A DNA stretch of 25,460 nucleotides from an uncultured Lachnospiraceae bacterium. Its GTDB lineage: Bacteria; Bacillota; Clostridia; Lachnospirales; Lachnospiraceae. The DNA lies in the NCBI GenBank assembly GCA_902803355.1, contig CADCPP010000186.1:1-25460 (forward strand). The letters run 5' to 3'. The notes beneath the pieces were generated by a model. It searched no databases. It had not been told where the DNA came from and saw only the letters and a list, made by a program, of their open reading frames with translations. Position numbers and translations under genes: made by a program. Below, one piece after another: positions 1 to 5,626 of this stretch (position 1 is the first letter of the stretch; each line of letters begins with the position of its first letter).

Positions 1-1028
1 CTGCGGGCAAATTCCGCCGCGATTCTGGGGTCATAGAGCATGACCGGAACGATCGGGTGCTCGCCGGGCAGCAGGTCGAAGCCGAGCTTTTCCATCTCCG
101 CGCGGAAGTAGCGGGCGTTTTCGTGCACACGGTCGCGCAGGGCAGTGGACTCTTCCAGAAGGTCGATGGTCCTGATGGTCGCGGCGCAGATGGCCGGAGC
201 CAGAGTGTTCGAGAACAGATACGGGCGGGAGCGCTGCCTCAGCAGGTCCACGATCGGCTGACGCGCCGCGGTATAGCCGCCGGAGGCGCCGCCCATGGCC
301 TTGCCGAAGGTACCCGTGATGATGTCGACACGCCCCATCACGCCGCAGAATTCCGGCGTACCTCTGCCATGCTCGCCCATGAAGCCGACCGCGTGCGAAT
401 CGTCCACCATGGTCAGGGCGCCGAACTCATCGGCCAGGTCGCAGATGCCCTTCAGATTCGCGATGTAGCCGTCCATCGAAAAGACGCCGTCGGTCGCAAT
501 GATGATCCGTTCACATCCATCCGCCTTTGCGGCTTCCAGCTGGGCGCGCAGGTCGTCAATATTGTTGTTTTTGTATTTGTAGCGTTTTGCTTTCGCCAGG
601 CGCACGCCGTCGATGATCGACGCATGATTCAGCTCGTCGGAAATGATGGCATCGTTCGGGCCGGTCAGGGTCTCGAAAAGGCCGCCGTTTGCGTCAAAGC
701 AGGACGAATACAGGATCGCATCATCGGTGCCGACAAAGCGGGAAATGCGCTTTTCCAGTTCCTTGTGGATCTCCTGCGTGCCGCAGATGAAGCGGACGGA
801 GGAAAGGCCGAAGCCCCACTCGTCGTAGCTTGCCTTTGCGGCGGCGATCAGCTCGGGGTTGTTGGAAAGTCCGAGATAGTTGTTTGCGCACATGTTGACC
901 ACATGCGCCTTTTTCGTGGTATCGATCACGTCCCGCTGCGGTGTGGTGATGATGCGCTCCTCGCGCCAGGTGCCCGCCTCGCGGATCGCGTCCAGTTCTT
1001 TCAGATAGCTTTCTAATGCAGCTTTCAT
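1..1028 (-). CDS. kbl: Glycine C-acetyltransferase (2-amino-3-ketobutyrate CoA ligase), C-terminus cut by window edge
   Basis: PLP-dependent enzyme that splits 2-amino-3-ketobutyrate with CoA into glycine and acetyl-CoA, the second step of threonine catabolism after Tdh. About 342 codons are present. The family is near 398 residues, so roughly 55 C-terminal residues lie beyond position 1. Visible motifs are CANNYLGLSNNPEL near the N-terminus, the GxxFSMDG strand, DDSHAVGFMGEHGRGT, and the PLP-lysine segment TGTFGKAMGGASGGY with the Schiff-base lysine at about residue 243. Start: two consecutive ATGs follow an AAAGGAGAG ribosome binding site. The second (1028) gives the better 5-nt spacing, the first (1031) is almost on top of it. 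The binding site begins directly after the tdh stop and the gap is only 11 nt, so the pair should be co-translated. Identification is secure from the alpha-oxoamine synthase motifs plus the tdh neighbour. Confidence 0.95.
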   Translation of the reverse strand, partial: MKAALESYLKELDAIREAGTWREERIITTPQRDVIDTTKKAHVVNMCANNYLGLSNNPELIAAAKASYDEWGFGLSSVRFICGTQEIHKELEKRISRFVGTDDAILYSSCFDANGGLFETLTGPNDAIISDELNHASIIDGVRLAKAKRYKYKNNNIDDLRAQLEAAKADGCERIIIATDGVFSMDGYIANLKGICDLADEFGALTMVDDSHAVGFMGEHGRGTPEFCGVMGRVDIITGTFGKAMGGASGGYTAARQPIVDLLRQRSRPYLFSNTLAPAICAATIRTIDLLEESTALRDRVHENARYFRAEMEKLGFDLLPGEHPIVPVMLYDPRIAAEFAR

Positions 1029-1039
1029 CATCTCTCCTT

Positions 1040-2077
1040 TCATTTCGTCCAGTCCAGGATGACCTTGCCGGAATTGCCGCTGTTCATGGCAGCAAAGCCC
1101 GCTTCAAACTCGGTATAGGGGAAACGGTGCGTGATGACGGGGGTCAGGTCCAGCCCGCCCTGCACCATATAGCTCATCTGATGCCAGTTGTCCATCTTGC
1201 GGCCGTAGATGCCCTGAAGCGTCAGGCCCTTGCCGATGATCTGGTTCATGTCCAGCTCGATCGGTTTATTGCCAAGGCCCAGCAGAGAGATCTTGCCGCC
1301 GTTGCGCATAAGGCCGACCATCTGTTTAAAGGCCGCCCCGGATCCGGACATCTCCAGGCCTACGTCAAAGCCTTCCACAAGACCCTGCTCCTTCATGACC
1401 GCCTGCAGCTCCTCACGCCCGGTATTGACCGCAGCATCCACGCCCATCTTCCGGGCAAGGCCAAGGCGGTAGTCGTTTAAGTCCGTGATCACGACGCGTC
1501 TCGCACCCGCATATTTGCAGATCCCGGCCGCGATGATGCCGATGGGCCCCGCGCCGGTGATCAGCACATCCTCGCCCACGAGGTTCCACATCAGGGCGGT
1601 ATGCGTGGCGTTGCCGAAGGCATCGAAGAAAGCCACCACATCCTCGGGCAGGCTCTCGTCGATCAGGATCAGGTTCGTCTCGGGGATGCAGACATATTCC
1701 GCAAACGCGCCGTCGCGGTCCACGCCCACGCTCTTCGTATTCTTGCACCACTGGATGTTGCCGGAGTGGCAGTTGCGGCAGTGGTGGCAGGTGATGTGTC
1801 CTTCGCCGGATACGCGCTGGCCGATCTCCACGCCCTGCACGCCGTCTCCGAGCGCCGCGATCTCGCCCACGTATTCATGGCCGATGGTCATGGGCGGTTT
1901 GATATGCTCCGCCGCCCAGGGGTCCCAGTTGTAGATGTGCACGTCTGTGCCGCAGATCGCGGTCTTGTGGACCTTGATCAGCACCTCGCCCGGGCCGGGT
2001 ACCGGCACCGGGACTCTTCTCAGCTCAAGTCCGACGCCTGCCACCGGTTTCACGATGGCATCCATCATTTTTTCCAT
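1040..2077 (-). CDS. tdh: L-threonine 3-dehydrogenase, zinc- and NAD-dependent
   Basis: Oxidises L-threonine to 2-amino-3-ketobutyrate, the substrate of the adjacent kbl product; cytosolic. At 345 residues it has the normal family length (E. coli Tdh is 341). It is a medium-chain dehydrogenase: catalytic zinc ligands C42 (ICGTDVHIY) and H67/E68 (GHEYVGE); structural zinc lobe with four cysteines C97, C100, C103 and C111; Rossmann motif GAGPIG at 175-180. The HIYNWD and FDAFGNATHTAL segments point to Tdh rather than a general alcohol or sorbitol dehydrogenase. The ATG at 2077 follows AAAGGA with a suitable 6-7 nt gap. A perfect 16-bp palindrome lies just upstream of this binding site. The gene is 32 nt after the LOG-family gene and 11 nt before kbl, so the three probably form one operon. 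Confidence 0.95.
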   Translation of the reverse strand: MEKMMDAIVKPVAGVGLELRRVPVPVPGPGEVLIKVHKTAICGTDVHIYNWDPWAAEHIKPPMTIGHEYVGEIAALGDGVQGVEIGQRVSGEGHITCHHCRNCHSGNIQWCKNTKSVGVDRDGAFAEYVCIPETNLILIDESLPEDVVAFFDAFGNATHTALMWNLVGEDVLITGAGPIGIIAAGICKYAGARRVVITDLNDYRLGLARKMGVDAAVNTGREELQAVMKEQGLVEGFDVGLEMSGSGAAFKQMVGLMRNGGKISLLGLGNKPIELDMNQIIGKGLTLQGIYGRKMDNWHQMSYMVQGGLDLTPVITHRFPYTEFEAGFAAMNSGNSGKVILDWTK

Positions 2078-2090
2078 AGGGGTTCCTTTC

Positions 2091-2106
2091 TGTCAGCATG
2101 CTGACA
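2091..2106. promoter_or_regulatory. Perfect 16-bp palindrome in the LOG-tdh gap (candidate operator or RNA hairpin)
   Basis: TGTCAGCATGCTGACA is a perfect inverted repeat lying between the stop of the LOG-family gene (2110) and the tdh ribosome binding site. The TGTCA-N6-TGACA layout is typical of a site for a dimeric helix-turn-helix regulator. In RNA it could fold as a 6-bp stem with a CAUG loop just before the tdh binding site. No U-tract follows on the minus strand, so it is not a classical terminator. The spacing is one base short of the GlnR/TnrA consensus, so I do not assign a regulator. Confidence 0.5.
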
Positions 2107-2109
2107 AGG

Positions 2110-2667
2110 TCACTTGCCGCAGCGCATCTTTGCCGCAGCACTTAATTCTTCACCGGCCGCTTTGACCGTCGGAAGGAAATGCACGCCGCTGATCTCATCT
2201 GCGCTGATAAATTCCGCGCGGACCATGGCATCCAGCGTCTCTCTTAACGGTTCATAATAGCCGTTGATATTCATCAGGATGACCGGCTTGTCGTCGACCT
2301 TCAGGCGGGCCAGGGAGATCACATCCGAGATCTCATCAAGCGTACCGGGGCCGCCGGGCAGCGCCACATAGGCGTCCGCAAGCTCCATCATGGTCCGTTT
2401 TCTCTCACCGAGGTTCGGCACCACCATGCAGTTTTTGAGACCGGGGTGCTTCCTCTCGAAGATCTCCGGCATGGTCGTCATGACGCCGATCACCTCGCCG
2501 CCCGCTTCCAGCACGGCATCCGCCACCGCGCCCATAAGGCCGTCGGTCGCGCCGCCGTACACGAGCGTGTTTCCGCCTTTGCCGATCCATCTTCCCAGAT
2601 CCTTTGCGGCCTGCAGAAAGGCGGGATCGTTCCCGCTCTTCGAGCCGCAGTATACAGCGATCTTCAT
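2110..2667 (-). CDS. LOG-family protein (TIGR00730), probable nucleoside 5'-monophosphate phosphoribohydrolase
   Basis: Predicted soluble protein of 185 residues, the normal size for the LOG (Lonely guy, DUF1949-unrelated lysine-decarboxylase-like Rossmann) family. Members hydrolyse cytokinin riboside 5'-monophosphate or other nucleoside monophosphates to base plus ribose 5-phosphate. The older label 'lysine decarboxylase' is misleading. Signature segments are VYCGSKSG at the N-terminus, GGATDGLMG at about 38-46, the ERKRTM segment near 88-93, and PGGPGTLDE at 104-112 (the PGGxGTxxE active-site motif). I chose the ATG at 2667 because AAAGGAG sits 5-6 nt upstream and the family's beta-strand begins immediately. 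An in-frame upstream extension to 2784 would run through the promoter and is rejected. The physiological substrate in this organism is unknown. It is the first gene of a unit with tdh and kbl. Confidence 0.9.
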   Translation of the reverse strand: MKIAVYCGSKSGNDPAFLQAAKDLGRWIGKGGNTLVYGGATDGLMGAVADAVLEAGGEVIGVMTTMPEIFERKHPGLKNCMVVPNLGERKRTMMELADAYVALPGGPGTLDEISDVISLARLKVDDKPVILMNINGYYEPLRETLDAMVRAEFISADEISGVHFLPTVKAAGEELSAAAKMRCGK

Positions 2668-2736
2668 CAAAACTCCTTTCACGGGCTGCCTGATCCGGCG
2701 GCCCCTACGAGAATACGTTCGTTGATATCTTGTATT

Positions 2737-2764
2737 ATTATAACACAAAAAACCCGCAGAGCAA
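2737..2764 (-). promoter_or_regulatory. Extended -10 promoter for the LOG-tdh-kbl unit
   Basis: On the minus strand there is a perfect TATAAT (2737-2742) preceded by TGT, giving the extended -10 form TGnTATAAT. A weak -35-like TTGCTC lies 16 nt upstream (2759-2764). The predicted leader is about 60 nt. It contains a GC-rich imperfect hairpin (about 2682-2703, GGGC/GCCC closing stem) shortly before the ribosome binding site of the LOG-family gene. Confidence 0.75.
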
Positions 2765-2840
2765 GATGTCCGCGGCCAGTGCACAAAATTTTATCTCAGT
2801 CCGCAGTTCGCGGACGCATGTCCTTAATATCAAGTGACAA

Positions 2841-3110
2841 GGGTCTTTTTTATCCCCGCGGTATGAGGACTTTCGGCAGCCTGACTGTCCGGCCGGAGCA
2901 GCACGGGATGCGGTATCTGCGCGCCTCCGCTCCGGCAGCCTCGAGAGTCGCAGGAATGCCTGATGCATTCCCGCTCCGCACTCGGCGAAAACCGCGGACA
3001 GGGAAACCGCGGTTTTCGTCCGGCTCCGGCGCCATCTCCCGCATGTGCCGCTAACCGGCCGGCCAAATGGCTGCCTTAATGCCCTCACCCCGTGGGGATA
3101 AAAAAGACCT
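2841..3110. repeat. 270-bp near-palindromic intergenic element with ~56-bp terminal inverted repeats
   Basis: The two ends are inverted copies of each other. Read inward, both contain GGTCTTTTTTATCCCC without mismatch, then TGAGG, GGCAGCC and CCGGCCGG in the same order, about three quarters identical over roughly 56 bp by hand alignment. Between them are further perfect hairpins: GGAATGC/GCATTCC (2953-2971, 5-nt loop) and CGAAAACCGCGG/CCGCGGTTTTCG (2986-3018, 9-nt loop). There is no transposase and I find no convincing reading frame with a ribosome binding site. I see no clear target-site duplication. It fills most of the 357-nt gap between the LOG gene and the FAD-dependent protein. It could be a small non-autonomous element (MITE-like), an intergenic palindromic repeat or a structured RNA. 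Confidence 0.65.
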
Positions 3111-3126
3111 CTCCGGCGAGAGGTCT
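3100..3126 (-). terminator. Rho-independent terminator after the sortase/FAD-protein unit
   Basis: On the minus strand a perfect 9-bp stem (AGACCTCTC paired with GAGAGGTCT, 4-nt loop) is followed by a run of six U (3105-3100). It starts about 15 nt after the stop of the FAD-dependent protein. The U-run is part of the outer end of the 270-bp inverted-repeat element. Confidence 0.92.
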
Positions 3127-3141
3127 CATGGTCTTCTGTTC

Positions 3142-4515
3142 TTATTCCTCAGCGATCCGTCTTGCCACATATACGCCGCTTGCGGAGGCGTGGGACAGGG
3201 AGTGCGTCACGCCGCTGCCATCGCCGATCACGTAAAGTCCCTTGTGGCAGGTCTCAAGGTTCTCGTCAAGCTCGACCTCCATGTTGTAGAACTTGACCTC
3301 CACGCCGTAGAGCAGGGTCTCGTCGTTTGCCGTGCCAGGCGCGATCTTGTCCAGGGCGTAGATCATCTCGATGATCCCGTCGAGGATGCGCTTTGGCATC
3401 ACAAGAGCCAGGTCGCCGGGCGTGGCCTTGAGCGTCGGTTCGATGAAGCATTCACGGATACGGGCCGGTGTTGAACGGCGCCCCTGCACCAGGTCGCCGA
3501 AGCGCTGCACGATCACCCCGCCGCCCAGCATGTTGGAAAGCTTCGCGATATTCTCCGCGTAGGCCGTGGAATCGTTAAACGGTTCCGTAAAATGCTTGGC
3601 CACCAGCAGGGCAAAGTTCGTATTCGGCGTATGCAGGGCAGGATCCTCGTAGCTGTGGCCGTTCACGGTCACGATGCCGTTCGTATTCTCATTGACCACC
3701 ACACCGTGCGGGTTCATACAGAAGGTCCGCACAAGGTCGCCGTACTTTTCAGTCCGGTAGACGATCTTGCTCTCGTAGAGCTCATCGGTCAGCTCGGAGA
3801 AGATCTCCGCCGGCAGCTCCACGCGAAGGCCGATGTCCACGCGGTTCGACAGCGTTTTGATCCCGAGATCGCGGCAGACGGATTCCATCCATTTGCTGCC
3901 GCTGCGGCCTGCGGAGACCACGCAGCGCGGCGCCTCAAAACACTCGCCCTTTGCCTCCGCGGCAAAGCCGTTTTCCGTTTTCTCCAGGCGCTCAACAGGC
4001 GTATGGAAGTAGAAATCGACCTTGTCCTTCAGCTGCTTGTAGAGGTTCCCGAGCACCACGTAGTTCTTATCGGTCCCGAGATGCCGCACGGACGCATCCA
4101 GCAGGTGGAGCTTGTTCTGCAGACAGAGCTTTTTGATATAGGTGTTTCCGGTGGAATAGAGCTTCGAGCCCTCTCCGCCGTTTGCCATGTTGATGGCATC
4201 CACGTATTCCATGAGTTCGGTCGCCTTCGCCTTGCCGATGTATTCGTAAAGCGTGCCGCCGAAATCATTCGTGATGTTGTACTTGCCGTCCGAGAAGGCG
4301 CCGGCACCGCCGAAGCCGTTCATAATGGCGCAGGTCCTGCAGTGGATGCAGGACCTGATCTTGTCGCCGTCGATCGGGCAGCGGCGCTCTTCCAGCCTGC
4401 CGCCCGCTTCAAATACGGCGATCTTCAGATCGGTCCGCTTCTGCAGCAGCTCATAAGCCGTGAAAATTCCGCCGGGGCCTGCCCCGATGATCATGATATC
4501 ATATTGTCTGTTCAT
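3142..4515 (-). CDS. FAD-dependent oxidoreductase of the COG2509 family
   Basis: Predicted cytosolic flavoprotein of about 457 residues with no assigned reaction. The N-terminal dinucleotide-binding motif is IIGAGPGGIFTAYEL (residues 9-23), followed by the acidic end of the second strand (VFEAGGRLEERRCP). A CxxCxxC cluster follows (C56, C59, C62, plus C46), then GFGGAGAFSDGKYN, a combination characteristic of COG2509 'FAD-dependent dehydrogenases'. The C-terminal segment VIGDGSGVTHSLSHASASG is the usual FAD-contacting end. There is no signal peptide or membrane helix. Two adjacent ATGs (4518 and 4515) follow a weak AGG binding site; 4515 gives the better 7-nt spacing. The gene starts 11 nt after the sortase stop, so it is cotranscribed with it, and ends in a strong terminator. 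Any functional link to the sortase is unproven. The cysteine cluster could bind Fe-S or zinc, but that is inference. Confidence 0.88.
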   Translation of the reverse strand: MNRQYDIMIIGAGPGGIFTAYELLQKRTDLKIAVFEAGGRLEERRCPIDGDKIRSCIHCRTCAIMNGFGGAGAFSDGKYNITNDFGGTLYEYIGKAKATELMEYVDAINMANGGEGSKLYSTGNTYIKKLCLQNKLHLLDASVRHLGTDKNYVVLGNLYKQLKDKVDFYFHTPVERLEKTENGFAAEAKGECFEAPRCVVSAGRSGSKWMESVCRDLGIKTLSNRVDIGLRVELPAEIFSELTDELYESKIVYRTEKYGDLVRTFCMNPHGVVVNENTNGIVTVNGHSYEDPALHTPNTNFALLVAKHFTEPFNDSTAYAENIAKLSNMLGGGVIVQRFGDLVQGRRSTPARIRECFIEPTLKATPGDLALVMPKRILDGIIEMIYALDKIAPGTANDETLLYGVEVKFYNMEVELDENLETCHKGLYVIGDGSGVTHSLSHASASGVYVARRIAEE

Positions 4516-4526
4516 CATACTACCTG

Positions 4527-5546
4527 TCAGTTCATGATCTTGCAAAGCACAAAATAACGTCCGTCGTTCACATGGTAAGCGCAGGTGCTCAGACACACGA
4601 ACTTATCGCCGTAGCTTACACTTATCTGCGGTTTATGGATCGAGCGCGAGGCATAGGCAGCCATTGCCGTATTAAAGCTGGACGCATTGCTGTAATTGAA
4701 GGTGATTCTGTCGCTTCCCGTGCCGTAAAAGACGGCATAGATCCGCAGCGTATAGGTCTTGCCGGGCGTATAAAGCTTGAATTCCGGGTTGCTCCGGTAA
4801 TAGGCGCTCGAATCATACTTCTTCAGGCTGCCAAACATGGCGCCGCTCTGCATGTGATGCCCGAAAATATATGTCACATCATCCTGCAGGAAATGATTCT
4901 GCGCGTGCACGAACAGTGTGCCGTTAGTATTGTAGCTGCCGTTGATCAGATGCTTCAGGTAATAGTCGTTGTCCCGTCCCTGAACCACCGGATAATTCAC
5001 GATATTGCCCTGTCCCTGCAGCCAGGCACAGACATCGCCGTTGATGCTCTTGAGCCGGGCGAAGTCCACGCTCAGAGTGTACACCGGGTTCTGCTGCGGC
5101 GCCTGATTAGGTGCAGGAGCTGCCTGAGTTTCCGGCGGATTCGTAGGTGCTTCCGTGCTCTCCTCAGCCGTCATGCTCTCTTCGCTGCTCTCCACGCTTT
5201 CCGCCGCGTCTGCCTGCGAAGTCGGCTCCGCGGTGGCAGCCGTGGGCGCTTCCGTTGCGGCGGTCTCGGCGTTTGCTTCGGTTTCCGGCTGCAGCACTGC
5301 TTCCGTTTCGGTCTCCGGCACAAAAACAACAAAATTATTTATGATATCGTCATAAGTATCCTTCGCCTGCTTGTTGCGCAGCAGCGTGGATACGATCTGG
5401 TAGCCGCTGAAGCCCATGACGCACAGCAAAATAACGATAATGACCGTATAGATCTTACCGCTCTTCCTTTTTTTGTAGCTTTTATGGGTTCCCCGGACCT
5501 TAAGGTCCTCATCGCCGTTTGGGCTGTTGTTGATCTCCTCTGCCAT
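4527..5546 (-). CDS. Class B sortase with a long extracellular Thr/Glu/Ala linker
   Basis: Membrane-anchored transpeptidase expected to attach surface proteins to peptidoglycan or to each other. Layout in 339 residues: charged cytoplasmic tail (1-31, Lys/Arg-rich before the membrane), one transmembrane helix (about 32-54), an acidic Thr/Glu/Ala/Pro/Ser linker (about 76-150), then the sortase domain (about 155-339). The catalytic set is visible: H230 in IFGHHMQSG, C322 in CLSTCAY, R330 in NDGRYFV. YPVVQGRDNDYYLKH and the LSTC context fit class B. The linker is much longer than in typical SrtB enzymes of about 240 residues. ATG at 5546 follows AAGGAGAG. A strong promoter lies just upstream and the FAD-protein gene follows after 11 nt. 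No LPxTG- or NPxTN-type substrate is visible in this window. Confidence 0.92.
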   Translation of the reverse strand: MAEEINNSPNGDEDLKVRGTHKSYKKRKSGKIYTVIIVILLCVMGFSGYQIVSTLLRNKQAKDTYDDIINNFVVFVPETETEAVLQPETEANAETAATEAPTAATAEPTSQADAAESVESSEESMTAEESTEAPTNPPETQAAPAPNQAPQQNPVYTLSVDFARLKSINGDVCAWLQGQGNIVNYPVVQGRDNDYYLKHLINGSYNTNGTLFVHAQNHFLQDDVTYIFGHHMQSGAMFGSLKKYDSSAYYRSNPEFKLYTPGKTYTLRIYAVFYGTGSDRITFNYSNASSFNTAMAAYASRSIHKPQISVSYGDKFVCLSTCAYHVNDGRYFVLCKIMN

Positions 5547-5572
5547 GATCTCTCCTTTCTCAGAGAAAAGGT

Positions 5573-5601
5573 ATTATAGCACAGAATATCTGATTTGTCT
5601 A
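5573..5601 (-). promoter_or_regulatory. Strong sigma-A-type promoter for the sortase unit
   Basis: The minus strand carries TAGACA (5596-5601, 5 of 6 to the -35 consensus), a 17-nt spacer, and a perfect TATAAT (5573-5578) preceded by TGC (extended -10). The predicted start is about 20 nt before the sortase ATG. It lies immediately downstream of the lipoprotein stop codon, so the sortase need not depend on read-through from addA. I see no terminator between the lipoprotein gene and this promoter. Confidence 0.88.
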
Positions 5602-5626
5602 TCGCAGCCGGAGAGGCGGAGGGGCC

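Noticed and set aside
2091..2106. Palindrome as terminator of the LOG gene
   Set aside because: No U-tract follows on the minus strand and the stem is only 6 bp once a loop is allowed.
2446..3054. Plus- and minus-strand open frames running through the 2785-3141 gap
   Set aside because: They cross the promoter and the inverted-repeat element, lack binding sites and give Arg/Ser/Pro-rich sequences typical of non-coding GC-rich palindromes.
4572..5579. 335-codon plus-strand open frame opposite the sortase
   Set aside because: The sortase on the minus strand has all catalytic residues, a promoter and a ribosome binding site. The plus-strand frame has none of these.
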